Assembly (NCBI RefSeq): GCF_001598415.1
Contig: NZ_BCYX01000008.1
Location: forward strand, 1-64,000
Direction of reading: 5' to 3'
Source of the DNA: Sphingomonas mali NBRC 15500
GTDB taxonomy: Bacteria; Pseudomonadota; Alphaproteobacteria; Sphingomonadales; Sphingomonadaceae
DNA length: 64,000 nucleotides
Part shown: one piece after another, positions 1 to 8,096 of the stretch
Layout: each line of letters opens with the position of its first letter
Numbering within the stretch: the first letter of the stretch is position 1
Translations under genes and position numbers: made by a program
Notes under the pieces: model-generated
Seen by the model: only the letters and a program-made list of their open reading frames with translations
Databases searched by the model: none
Told to the model about the DNA's origin: nothing

Positions 1-22
1 GGGGGGGGGGGGGGGGGGGGGG
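1..22. other. G homopolymer at window edge
   Basis: The first 22 bases are all G, followed directly by ordinary sequence. Such a run at a sequence end is typical of a sequencing or assembly artefact (for example dark-cycle poly-G reads), though a real tract cannot be excluded. Confidence 0.6.
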
Positions 23-51
23 CCCTCTCCACGGGCGATGTGCTTGAGGCA

Positions 52-90
52 CCGCCCCACCCCCAACCCCTCCCCTGAAGGGGAGGGGCT
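52..90. repeat. GC-rich palindromic repeat arm (family C)
   Basis: A run of ACCCCC-type sequence leads into CCCCTCCCCTGAAGGGGAGG, a near-perfect hairpin just upstream of gcvPA. The same architecture recurs at 14818-14905, 18131-18300, 20757-20885 and 53364-53522. Here only the right arm is visible; the left may have been lost at the contig edge. Confidence 0.7.
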
Positions 91-102
91 TTGGAGAATT
101 CA

Positions 103-1461
103 ATGCGCTACTTGCCCCTGACCCAGCCTGATCGCGAGGCGATGCTCGCCACGATCGGCGCCAAGAGCATCGACGATCTGTTCGTCGACGTGCCCGCGAT
201 CGCCCAGCTCGACGGGCCGATCCGCGATTTGCCGATGCATGCGTCGGAACTCGCGGTCGAACGCCACATGACCAGGCTGGCGAAGAAGAATCTGGCTGCG
301 GGTGACGCGCCGTTCTTCCTTGGCTGCGGGGCGTATCGCCATCATGTGCCGGCATCGGTCGACCATCTGATCCAGCGCGGCGAGTTCCTGACTGCCTATA
401 CGCCGTATCAGCCGGAGATCGCGCAGGGCACGCTGCAGATGCTGTTCGAGTTCCAGACGCAGGTCGCGCGCCTGCTTGGAACCGATGTCGCCAATGCCTC
501 GATGTACGACGGCTCGACCGCATGCTGGGAAGCGATCGGCATGGCACGGCGCATCACCAAGCGCGGTAAGGCGATCCTGTCGGGCGGGCTTCACCCGCAT
601 TACGTCTCGGTCGCCAAGACGATGGCCAAGTACACCGGCGATCATCTCGAAACGTCGCTGCCGTCGCTATCCGCCGAGACCGATATCGACAGCCTGATCG
701 CGGCGATCGACGACGATACGTCGTGCGTCGTGGTCCAGTATCCGGACATTCTCGGCCGCATCGCCGACTTGCGCCCGCTGGCCGACGCCGCGCATGCGAA
801 GAAGGCGCTGCTGATCGCGGTCGTCACCGAGCCGGTCGCGCTCGGCGCGCTCAAGTCGCCGGGCGAAATGGATGCGGACATCGTCGTCGGCGAGGGCCAG
901 TCGATCGGCGTCGGGCTGCAATTCGGCGGTCCCTATGTCGGCCTGATGGGCTGCAAGGACAAATATATCCGCCAGATGCCTGGCCGCTTCTGCGGCGAGA
1001 CCGTCGATGCCGAGGGCAAGCGCGGCTTCGTGCTGACGCTCTCCACCCGCGAGCAGCATATCCGCCGCGAAAAGGCGACGTCGAACATCTGCACCAATAG
1101 CGGGCTCTGCGCGCTCGCCTTCTCGATCCACATGACCTTGCTCGGCGAAGCGGGGTTGCGCGCGCTGGCCGCGACCAACCATGCCGGCGCGGTCGCCGCG
1201 GCGGAGCGGCTGGCCAAGGTGCCCGGCGTCGAGCTGGTCAACGACACCTTCTTCAACGAGTTCACGCTCAAGCTGTCCAAGGAAGCGCGGCCGATCGTGC
1301 GCACGTTGGCCGACAACGGCATCCTCGGCGGCGTGTCGCTGGGGAGGCTCTATCCGGGCGCCGACGATCTCGCCAACGGCCTGGTCGTCGCGGTCACCGA
1401 AACCACCACCACGGAGGACGTCGAGACGCTTGCCTCCGCGCTTCAGGAGGCGCTGGCATGA
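103..1461 (+). CDS. gcvPA: Glycine dehydrogenase (decarboxylating) subunit 1
   Basis: This is the N-terminal half of the P-protein of the glycine cleavage system, 452 residues, which together with GcvPB decarboxylates glycine using pyridoxal phosphate and passes the aminomethyl group to the H-protein lipoyl arm in the cytosol. The opening ([15 protein letters not shown]) and the GRFCGETVD and [13 protein letters not shown] segments are family hallmarks. The ATG at 103 is preferred over an upstream in-frame TTG at 91 because GGAG lies 6-10 bases before it. The gene for subunit 2 follows 93 bases later. gcvT and gcvH are not in the window and probably lie upstream. Split P-proteins are normal for this group. 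Confidence 0.95.
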   Translation: MRYLPLTQPDREAMLATIGAKSIDDLFVDVPAIAQLDGPIRDLPMHASELAVERHMTRLAKKNLAAGDAPFFLGCGAYRHHVPASVDHLIQRGEFLTAYTPYQPEIAQGTLQMLFEFQTQVARLLGTDVANASMYDGSTACWEAIGMARRITKRGKAILSGGLHPHYVSVAKTMAKYTGDHLETSLPSLSAETDIDSLIAAIDDDTSCVVVQYPDILGRIADLRPLADAAHAKKALLIAVVTEPVALGALKSPGEMDADIVVGEGQSIGVGLQFGGPYVGLMGCKDKYIRQMPGRFCGETVDAEGKRGFVLTLSTREQHIRREKATSNICTNSGLCALAFSIHMTLLGEAGLRALAATNHAGAVAAAERLAKVPGVELVNDTFFNEFTLKLSKEARPIVRTLADNGILGGVSLGRLYPGADDLANGLVVAVTETTTTEDVETLASALQEALA

Positions 1462-1475
1462 GCGCATCCCGCGAT

Positions 1476-1543
1476 CCGTTCGCCCTGAGCTTGTCGAAGG
1501 GCGTTGAGACTCACCTGGGCTTCGACAAGCTCAGCCCGAACGG
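1476..1543. repeat. Palindromic repeat family A, copy 1, with T-run
   Basis: Left arm CCGTTCGCCCTGAGCTTGTC and a right arm ending CTTCGACAAGCTCAG...CGAACGG form an interrupted palindrome of 68 bases lying between gcvPA and gcvPB. Six T residues follow at 1545-1550, so on the + strand it looks like a strong intrinsic terminator or attenuator inside the gcvP operon. Other copies are at 6241-6307 and 11795-11861, with a half copy at 31296-31323. Confidence 0.9.
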
Positions 1544-1554
1544 GGTTTTTTGAG

Positions 1555-3126
1555 ATGACGATCAACCAGAGCGGCTGGCGCCCCGAAATGACCCCGGAGC
1601 GCCGTGCGAATGACGCGACCTTCACCGGCAACCGCGCGCTGATGCTCGAAGAGGCGCTGATCTTCGAGATCGGCTCGACCGAGACGACCGGCGTCGAAGT
1701 CGCCGAGCCGGCCAAGGTCGCCTCGCGGCTCGGCAGCCTCGCGCGGACGGCGCCGATCGGCCTGCCGGGCCTGTCCGAGCCCGAAGCGGTGCGCCATTAT
1801 ACCCGCCTCAGCCGCCAGAATTACGCGATCGATCTCGGTCTGTTTCCGCTCGGATCGTGCACGATGAAGCACAATCCGCGCTTGAACGAGAAGATGGCGC
1901 GTCTGCCCGGCTTCGCCGACGTCCATCCGCTCCAGCCGGTCGATACCGTGCAGGGCGCGCTGGGCGTCATCAACGAACTCGCAGTGTGGCTGATCGAGCT
2001 GACCGGCATGCACGGCGTGGCGATGACGCCCAAGGCCGGCGCGCATGGCGAATTGTGCGGCATCCTGTGCATCAAGGCCGCGCTCGAAGCGAAAGGCGAA
2101 GGCCACCGCAAGGTCATCCTGGTTCCCGAATCGGCGCATGGCACCAACCCGGCGACCGCCGCGTTCGCCGGCTATACCGTCGAGGACATTCCGGCGACCG
2201 CCGAAGGCCGTGTCGATGTCGAGGCGCTCAAGGCGCGGCTCGGACCCGATGTCGCGGGCGTGATGATCACCAATCCCAATACCTGCGGCCTGTTCGAGCG
2301 CGAGATGAAGACGATCTCGGATGCGGTTCATGCGGCCGGCGGGTTCGTCTATTGCGACGGCGCGAATTTCAACGCGATCGTCGGGCGGGTGCGCCCGGGC
2401 GACCTCGGCATCGACGCGATGCACATCAACCTGCACAAGACCTTCTCGACGCCGCACGGCGGCGGCGGCCCGGGGTCGGGACCGGTGGTGCTGTCCGAGG
2501 CATTGTCGCCTTACGGCCCCTTGCCGTTCACCGAGCGCCATGCCGATGGGCATATCACGCTGGTCGAGGAGGAAACCGTTGGTGACCGCCATCCGCACAG
2601 CTTCGGACGGATGTGCGCCTTCAACGGCCAGATGGGGATGTTCACCCGCGCGCTGACCTATATCCTCAGCCACGGCGCCGACGGCCTGCGCCAGGTTGCC
2701 GAGGATTCGGTGCTCAACGCCAATTACATCCTGCGCAGCCTGGAAGACACGCTTGACGCACCGTTCGCGGCGTCGGGGCCGTGCATGCATGAGGCGATCT
2801 TCTCCGACGACGGCCTGCCCGAGGGTTTCTCGACGATCGACATCGCCAAGGGGCTGATCGACGAGGGCTATCATCCGATGACGATGTACTTCCCGCTCGT
2901 CGTCCATGGCGCGATGCTGGTCGAACCGACCGAGACCGAATCGAAGGCGGCGCTCGATCAGTTCATCGGCGCGCTGCGGTCGGTTGCCGAACGCGCGAAG
3001 GCCGGAGACGAATCGCTGCGCTCCGCCCCGCATTTCGCCCCGCGTCGCCGCCTCGACGAGACGCTCGCGGCGCGCAAGCCGGTGCTGGTGTGGAAGGATC
3101 CGGAACTGGCGCAGGCGGCCGAATAG
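1555..3126 (+). CDS. gcvPB: Glycine dehydrogenase (decarboxylating) subunit 2
   Basis: C-terminal half of the glycine cleavage P-protein, 523 residues, carrying the PLP site. The pyridoxal-binding lysine is expected at about residue 295 in the INLHKTFSTPHGGGG segment. SESAHGTNPATAAFAG-like and GLFPLGSCTMKHNPR segments are typical. It pairs with GcvPA to form the active heterotetramer. The ATG at 1555 gives MTINQSGWRPEM; the upstream in-frame TTG at 1504 would lie inside the palindromic repeat and is rejected. No clear Shine-Dalgarno precedes 1555, since the upstream bases belong to the repeat and its T-run, so translation may be weaker than for subunit 1. Confidence 0.95.
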   Translation: MTINQSGWRPEMTPERRANDATFTGNRALMLEEALIFEIGSTETTGVEVAEPAKVASRLGSLARTAPIGLPGLSEPEAVRHYTRLSRQNYAIDLGLFPLGSCTMKHNPRLNEKMARLPGFADVHPLQPVDTVQGALGVINELAVWLIELTGMHGVAMTPKAGAHGELCGILCIKAALEAKGEGHRKVILVPESAHGTNPATAAFAGYTVEDIPATAEGRVDVEALKARLGPDVAGVMITNPNTCGLFEREMKTISDAVHAAGGFVYCDGANFNAIVGRVRPGDLGIDAMHINLHKTFSTPHGGGGPGSGPVVLSEALSPYGPLPFTERHADGHITLVEEETVGDRHPHSFGRMCAFNGQMGMFTRALTYILSHGADGLRQVAEDSVLNANYILRSLEDTLDAPFAASGPCMHEAIFSDDGLPEGFSTIDIAKGLIDEGYHPMTMYFPLVVHGAMLVEPTETESKAALDQFIGALRSVAERAKAGDESLRSAPHFAPRRRLDETLAARKPVLVWKDPELAQAAE

Positions 3127-3186
3127 GGCTGGCGCGAGAGTGAGTTAGTTTGCTATGACAGTCTCCGGGGTTTCTCGGGGACTATC

Positions 3187-3702
3187 ATGCAGCAGCAACA
3201 GCTTATCGGTTACGCCGTCACCACAGTCGTCGTTGTAGCATTGCTGGCATTCCGCTTGCGGCGGATGAGCCAATTGCGCCGATTGCGGCTGGAGACGCTC
3301 TGGATTGTTCCGGCGATCTATCTGATCTTCGCCGGCGTGATGTTCTACCAGTTTCCGCCGACGGCGATCGGCTGGGCAATCAGCGCCGCCGCCTTGCTGG
3401 CCGGCGCCGCGATCGGCTGGCAGCGCGGCAAGATGATGCAGATCCACGTCGATCCCGAAACGCATGTGCTCAACCAGAAGGCGTCACCTGCCGCGATGAT
3501 CTTCATCGTCGTCCTGATCGCGGTGCGTATGAGCGCCAAAACCATCCTCGCGAGCGGGGTGGGGACCGGCTTTCATATCAGCGCGATGCTGGTCACCGAC
3601 GTGCTGATCGCTCTGGCATTGGGGCTGTTCGCGACCACACGGCTGGAGATGTTCCTTCGCGCCCGCCAGATGCTCGACCAGGTGCGCGGCGCGCGCGCCT
3701 AA
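3187..3702 (+). CDS. CcdC/DUF1453-like inner membrane protein
   Basis: A 171-residue protein with about four hydrophobic segments (roughly residues 7-22, 39-57, 63-80 and two more near 103-120 and 130-150) separated by short basic loops such as RLRRMSQLRRLRL and GWQRGKMMQIHVDPETH. The HVDPETHVL...KASPAAMIFIV pattern matches the CcdC / DUF1453 family, whose biochemical role is unclear; the Bacillus member has been linked to cytochrome c biogenesis neighbourhoods. It stands alone after gcvPB and converges on the EamA transporter, overlapping its stop by four bases. Function beyond family membership is not claimed. Confidence 0.75.
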   Translation: MQQQQLIGYAVTTVVVVALLAFRLRRMSQLRRLRLETLWIVPAIYLIFAGVMFYQFPPTAIGWAISAAALLAGAAIGWQRGKMMQIHVDPETHVLNQKASPAAMIFIVVLIAVRMSAKTILASGVGTGFHISAMLVTDVLIALALGLFATTRLEMFLRARQMLDQVRGARA

Positions 3703-4619
3703 TCCGCAATCGCCTCGCTGACCTGCGGATGGCGCGAGACGCGGTGCTCGCGCCAGACGATGTAGAGGCCACTGGCGACAATCACCGGCGCCCCGACCCA
3801 GGTCCAGGGCGTCGGCAGCATGCCGAACAATACCCAGCCGTAGAGCGTCGCCCAGATCAGGCTCGAATAGTCCATCGGCATCACGGCCGAGACCGGCGCG
3901 TATTTGAGCGCGGCGGTGAAGGCGATCTGCCCCAGCCCGCCGACCAGTCCCATCGCGATCAATACCGCGAAGGTCGTGGCGTCGTGGGCGTGTGCAAAGA
4001 ACGGATAGATCAGCGTCATCGGGACCATCGACAGCGACGAGAACCAGAAGACCGTCGTCACCGGCGCGTCGACCTTGCCGATCTGGCGGAGCTGGATCGC
4101 GACCAGCGCGACGAACACCGACGAGGTGAGTCCGACCAGCGCGCCGCCGATCGGGAAATGGCCACTGCCGGGCTGGGTGACGATCAGCACGCCCGCAAAC
4201 CCTGCCGCGACCGCGCCCCAGCGATGCCAGCCGGTCGGCTCCTTGAGCACCAGCGCGCCCAATATGGTCGCGAAGATCGGTACGGTGAAGGCGAGGGTGG
4301 TAGCCTCGGCCAATGGCAGCAACAGCACCGCGCCGAAGTTGAACGCCATTCCGGTCAGTCCCACCGAAGCGCGGATCACCTGACCGCGAACCGCCCGCGA
4401 CCGGACAGCGCTCAGGCCCGGGCCGGCGACCATCATATAGGCCAGCACCACCGGCACGGCGCAGCCCTGACGAAAGAACATGATTTCGGCGAGGTTGGCG
4501 CCGCGCGTCTCGGCGACCTTGATCAGCGCCGACAGGCTCGACAGCAGCAACACCGCGAGCAACCGCATCGCGATGCCCAGCATCACGCGATCGTCATTCC
4601 CAGGCGCGGTATCCCCCAT
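3699..4619 (-). CDS. EamA/DMT-superfamily transporter
   Basis: About 306 residues with ten predicted membrane segments arranged as two EamA repeats of five, the layout of drug/metabolite exporters (RhaT/YdcZ-like). The substrate cannot be told from sequence. The basic start RLLAVLLLSSLSALIKVAETRGANLAEIMFFRQG is characteristic of sphingomonad DMT proteins, with the first helix followed by the F-x-R-x-G turn. ATG at 4619 is chosen because GGAG lies about ten bases upstream; a GTG at 4652 would add 11 residues. It is divergent from proS, with fewer than 80 bases between starts, so both promoters must lie there. Confidence 0.85.
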   Translation of the reverse strand: MGDTAPGNDDRVMLGIAMRLLAVLLLSSLSALIKVAETRGANLAEIMFFRQGCAVPVVLAYMMVAGPGLSAVRSRAVRGQVIRASVGLTGMAFNFGAVLLLPLAEATTLAFTVPIFATILGALVLKEPTGWHRWGAVAAGFAGVLIVTQPGSGHFPIGGALVGLTSSVFVALVAIQLRQIGKVDAPVTTVFWFSSLSMVPMTLIYPFFAHAHDATTFAVLIAMGLVGGLGQIAFTAALKYAPVSAVMPMDYSSLIWATLYGWVLFGMLPTPWTWVGAPVIVASGLYIVWREHRVSRHPQVSEAIAD

Positions 4620-4697
4620 GAATTCGACATGCTCCGCGCCGTAGCCCAGCACAAGGCGGGGTGACGCAGCGGCGCGCGGGCGCTATCCGCCCGCGTC

Positions 4698-6233
4698 ATG
4701 ATCAAGCACGCTTTATCCGTCACCCGCGCTCAGAACTTCGCGGAATGGTATCAGACCGTCATTGCCGAGGCCGATATGGCCGAGGAGAGCGGGGTTCGCG
4801 GGTGCATGGTCATGCGGCCATGGGGCTATGGCATCTGGGAACGCATGCAGCGGTTGATCGACGACCGCATTCGCACGCTCGGCTATGACAATACCTATTT
4901 TCCTTTGTTCATCCCGCTCTCTTATTTCGAGAAGGAAGCGGAGCATGTCGAAGGCTTTGCCAAGGAAATGGCGGTCGTCACGCACCATCGCCTGATCCCC
5001 GACGGCAAGGGCGGGCTGGTGCCCGATCCCGCCGCCAAGCTCGAAGAGCCGCTGATCGTCCGACCGACCTCGGAAACGGTGATCGGCGCTGCCTTTGCGC
5101 GCTGGATCCAGTCGTGGCGCGATTTGCCGGTGCAGATCAACCAATGGGCCAATGTCGTCCGCTGGGAAATGCGCACGCGCATGTTTCTGCGCACGTCGGA
5201 ATTCCTGTGGCAGGAAGGGCACGCAGCCTATGCCTCGGCCGAGCAGGCCAAGGCGGAAACCGCCAAGGCGCTGGAACTCTACCGTTCGTTTGCCGAGGAA
5301 TGCGTCGCGATGCCGGTGATCGCCGGCGAGAAGCCCGAGAATGAGCGCTTCCCCGGCGCAGTCGAAACCTGGTCGATCGAGGCGATGATGCAGGACGGCA
5401 AGGCGCTCCAGGCGGGCACCAGCCACTTTCTCGGCACGCATTTCGCCGAAGCGCAGAACATCCGCTTCCAGAATACCGAGGGGCAGTTCGAGCCGGCCAA
5501 CACGATCAGCTGGGGCATGTCGACGCGCATGGTCGGCGGCCTGATCATGACGCATGGCGATGACGACGGTCTGCGCGTGCCGCCGCAGGTCGCGCCGTGG
5601 CAGATCGTGATCGTGCCGATGCTGCGCGACAATGACGAGGATGCCGCGCTGATCGATTATTGCTCGGGGCTACGCGACGAACTCGTCAAGCAGAGCGCGT
5701 TCGGCGAGCCGCTGCGCGTGCTGCTCGACCTCAAGGCGACCAAGGCGACGACCAAGCGCTGGAACTGGATCAAGAAAGGCGCGCCGATCGTGATCGAGGT
5801 CGGCGGGCGCGATATGGCGGGCGGCAACGTCTCGCTGATCCGCCGCGACGCGCTGTATCGGGAGGACGGCAAGCTCGACAGCGCGGTGGTGGCGAAAAAC
5901 GATTGCGTGGCGCAGTCGGCGGCGACGCTGGCAGAGATCCAGCACGGCCTCTACACCCAGGCTAAGCTGCGGCTGGACGGCAATATCGCGACCGACGTGA
6001 CCGATATGGACGGGCTCAAGGCCTTCTTCGCCGACAGCGTCGAAAAGCCCGGCTGGGTGCTCGCGCAATGGTCGAAGCCGACCGGCGCGGCGCTCGACAA
6101 GGTCGAGGAGCAATTGAAGGCACTCAAGCTGACCTTGCGCAACACGCCGCGCGATGCCGCGCCGGCCGACGGCACCTGCATCTTCACCGGTGCGCCTGCG
6201 GTCGAACGCGTGCTCATAGCCCGGGCTTACTGA
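4698..6233 (+). CDS. proS: Proline--tRNA ligase, ProS type 3 (archaeal/eukaryote-like)
   Basis: 511-residue class II aminoacyl-tRNA synthetase that charges tRNA-Pro with proline in the cytosol. Motif 2 is seen in RPTSETVIGAAF and VRWEMRTRMFLRTSEFLWQEGH; the WGMSTRMVGGLIMTHGDDDGL segment holds motif 3. The body resembles the type 3 (archaeal/eukaryotic) form rather than the type 2 form common in alphaproteobacteria: there is no editing insertion, and the chain ends in the ARAY tail whose terminal tyrosine reaches the active site in Thermus ProRS. The zinc-binding C-terminal domain is degenerate: only the TCIF cysteine of the usual four survives. A family A palindrome follows the stop by 7 bases. 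Confidence 0.95.
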   Translation: MIKHALSVTRAQNFAEWYQTVIAEADMAEESGVRGCMVMRPWGYGIWERMQRLIDDRIRTLGYDNTYFPLFIPLSYFEKEAEHVEGFAKEMAVVTHHRLIPDGKGGLVPDPAAKLEEPLIVRPTSETVIGAAFARWIQSWRDLPVQINQWANVVRWEMRTRMFLRTSEFLWQEGHAAYASAEQAKAETAKALELYRSFAEECVAMPVIAGEKPENERFPGAVETWSIEAMMQDGKALQAGTSHFLGTHFAEAQNIRFQNTEGQFEPANTISWGMSTRMVGGLIMTHGDDDGLRVPPQVAPWQIVIVPMLRDNDEDAALIDYCSGLRDELVKQSAFGEPLRVLLDLKATKATTKRWNWIKKGAPIVIEVGGRDMAGGNVSLIRRDALYREDGKLDSAVVAKNDCVAQSAATLAEIQHGLYTQAKLRLDGNIATDVTDMDGLKAFFADSVEKPGWVLAQWSKPTGAALDKVEEQLKALKLTLRNTPRDAAPADGTCIFTGAPAVERVLIARAY

Positions 6234-6240
6234 ACCTCCT

Positions 6241-6307
6241 CCGTTCGCCCTGAGCTTGTCGAAGGGCGTGTTTCGGACATGTGCTTCGACAAGCTCAGCA
6301 CGAACGG
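6241..6307. repeat. Palindromic repeat family A, copy 2
   Basis: A 67-base interrupted palindrome with arms CCGTTCGCCCTGAGCTTGTC and GCTTCGACAAGCTCAG...CGAACGG, nearly identical to copy 1. It starts 8 bases after the proS stop and ends just before the thioesterase ribosome binding site, so it may stabilise the 3' end of the proS message. Confidence 0.9.
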
Positions 6308-6330
6308 TGGGTAGAATGGGAGAATCCCAA

Positions 6331-6759
6331 ATGATTTGGTTCGGCGGACAAAAGCCCGATCTCGCGGCAATGACCGCGATGGGCGGGAAGTCGATGCCCG
6401 GCCTGCTCGGGATCGAATTCCTCGAAGCGGGAGACGATTGGGTATCGGCGCGGATGCCGGTCGATCATCGCACGCACCAGCCGTTCGGGCGGCTGCACGG
6501 CGGCGCCTCGGTCGCCCTGGCGGAGACGGTGGCATCGATGGGCGGCGCGATGACGCTCGACCCGTCGAAGCAGGTCACGGTCGGCATGGAGATCAACGCC
6601 AACCACATTCGTCCGGCGATGTCGGGCCATGTCACAGCGACCGCCAGGGCGGAGTCGCTGGGCCGGACGACGCAGATCTGGACGATCCGCATCACCGACG
6701 ATGCCGGCAAGCTGATTTGTCTGTCGCGCATTACCTTGGCGGTGATCGCGATCGCCTGA
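6331..6759 (+). CDS. Hotdog-fold acyl-CoA thioesterase (PaaI/MenI/EntH-like)
   Basis: 142 residues with the hotdog thioesterase signature HGGASVALAETVASMGG, in which the glutamate is the expected catalytic residue, as in EntH and MenI. TVGMEINANHIRPAMSGHVTA and the central ...GRTTQIWTIRI strands fit the same fold. It would hydrolyse an acyl- or aroyl-CoA in the cytosol; the substrate is unknown. The ATG at 6331 is preferred to the one at 6316 because GGGAG sits 8 bases upstream of 6331 and actually overlaps the earlier ATG. No menaquinone or enterobactin genes are nearby, so a housekeeping CoA-recycling role is a guess. Confidence 0.88.
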   Translation: MIWFGGQKPDLAAMTAMGGKSMPGLLGIEFLEAGDDWVSARMPVDHRTHQPFGRLHGGASVALAETVASMGGAMTLDPSKQVTVGMEINANHIRPAMSGHVTATARAESLGRTTQIWTIRITDDAGKLICLSRITLAVIAIA

Positions 6760-6817
6760 CGCGAAGGGCGGCGCTCCCTCGCGCGTTGAACGTCGCATGA
6801 GGGCAAGGAGGGCCACC

Positions 6818-7714
6818 ATGCGTTGGATATTGGTGTTGATGGGGATCGTCGGCATCGTGCTGCAGCTGCCGACGAGCGCGCCTGCGGCCGATGGGCCGCT
6901 CGCGCCGCATCGGATCGGCAATCGCACGTATCAATTGTTCGTCCCGCCCGGCGGCGGCCGGCGCCCGCTGGTCATCGCGCTCCACGGCGGCGGCGGTAAC
7001 GGCGCACAGGTCGCCAAGTCGGCCGGGCTGATCGACAAGGCGGCCAGGGAAGGCTTCATCCTTGCCTTGCCCGAAGGATCGTCGCGCTTCGGCAAGCTCG
7101 AAACCTGGAATGCCGGCGGTTGCTGCGCTTATGCGATGCGCAAGAAGGTCGACGATATCGGCTTTATTCGATCGATGATCGACGAGCTCGAGCGCACCCA
7201 GTCGGTCGATCCCAACCGCGTCTATGTCGTCGGCATATCCAACGGCGGCATGATGGCCGAGCGCGTGGCGATCGAACTCGGCGATCGCATCGCCGGCGCG
7301 GCGGTATTCGTCGGCGCATTGTTCGGCAACGAGCCCAAACCGGTCGCCGCGGTGCCGATGCTGATCGTCAATGCCGAGAAGGACGAACAGGTGCCGGTCG
7401 CCGGTGGGACCAGCACGACGGGAATCGTCCGTCGCTCGCAGGGCATGCCGTACAAGCCCTCGCGCTACGCCGCGACATTCTGGGCGACGGCAAACCGTTG
7501 CACCAGGGGGCCGGCGAAGACCGAAACCGCCGATTATGTCCGCGAGCTATGGACCGGCTGCGCGAGCGGCGCGGACGTCGACTTCTACATCATGAAAGGT
7601 GCCGAGCATGGCTGGCCGGGCCGCGGTCTCGGTCGTCCGGGCGTGACGCGCAACACCGGCAAGATCGACGGCACGGCGCTGATGTGGGATTTCTTCGCGA
7701 CGCATCGTCGCTGA
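6818..7714 (+). CDS. Secreted PHB-depolymerase-family esterase (LpqC-like)
   Basis: 298 residues. A signal peptide (MRWILVLMGIVGIVLQLP, cleavage near APAADG) leads into an alpha/beta hydrolase of the polyhydroxybutyrate depolymerase / feruloyl esterase group. The oxyanion segment VIALHGGGGNG and the nucleophile elbow VGISNGGMM (serine) are visible, the acid is probably in NAEKDEQVPVAGG, and the histidine in KGAEHGWPG. The expected location is the periplasm or outside; the ester substrate is not determined. ATG at 6818 is chosen over 6797 because AAGGAGG lies 6 bases before it. A poly-ester or aryl-ester role would fit the intracellular phaZ at 16.9 kb only loosely. Confidence 0.87.
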   Translation: MRWILVLMGIVGIVLQLPTSAPAADGPLAPHRIGNRTYQLFVPPGGGRRPLVIALHGGGGNGAQVAKSAGLIDKAAREGFILALPEGSSRFGKLETWNAGGCCAYAMRKKVDDIGFIRSMIDELERTQSVDPNRVYVVGISNGGMMAERVAIELGDRIAGAAVFVGALFGNEPKPVAAVPMLIVNAEKDEQVPVAGGTSTTGIVRRSQGMPYKPSRYAATFWATANRCTRGPAKTETADYVRELWTGCASGADVDFYIMKGAEHGWPGRGLGRPGVTRNTGKIDGTALMWDFFATHRR

Positions 7715-7727
7715 GACGGAATGCGAC

Positions 7728-8039
7728 TCAGCCGATGCGGAGAGTCAGCGAGCGCATCATCTCGCGCTCGATCGGTTGGTCGAAGCGTGCGCCGATCAGG
7801 CCGTCGGCACACCAGATCACCGTAGCGGCGATCGGCGCGCTGCGATCGAAACGGAGCGTCAGCGATTCGCCCTGCTCGGCCTCGATACGGCTGGCGAGGC
7901 GGCAGCCATAGATCGACAACTGATGGAGCGCGGCCTTTCGATGGCGTTTCACGCTGGCATGCGCGACCGACAGGACCGGTTCCCGATCATATTTGGCGTC
8001 GGTCGCCCGGCGGCGAAAATGCGAAAATGTCGTAGCCAT
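7728..8039 (-). CDS. PilZ domain protein
   Basis: 103-residue single-domain protein. A basic K-R-H-R-K stretch around residues 31-35 and the LSIYGCRL turn correspond to the RxxxR and (D/N)xSxxG motifs of PilZ domains, which bind cyclic di-GMP; the second motif has Q in place of the D/N. Sphingomonads carry many such stand-alone PilZ proteins with unknown outputs. It is transcribed leftward, convergent with the esterase gene, and upstream of trhO/glpD on the same strand but separated by about 57 bases. c-di-GMP binding is inferred from the fold, not shown. Confidence 0.8.
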   Translation of the reverse strand: MATTFSHFRRRATDAKYDREPVLSVAHASVKRHRKAALHQLSIYGCRLASRIEAEQGESLTLRFDRSAPIAATVIWCADGLIGARFDQPIEREMMRSLTLRIG

Positions 8040-8096
8040 CGTCCGGCCCCCGTCTGCCCTTGAAACGGCTATGCAACGAGGTCGGTTAATGACTGG

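Noticed and set aside
1531..3033. 500-residue open frame on the minus strand opposite gcvPB
   Set aside because: High-GC antisense shadow of gcvPB with R/G/D/H-rich composition and no domain.
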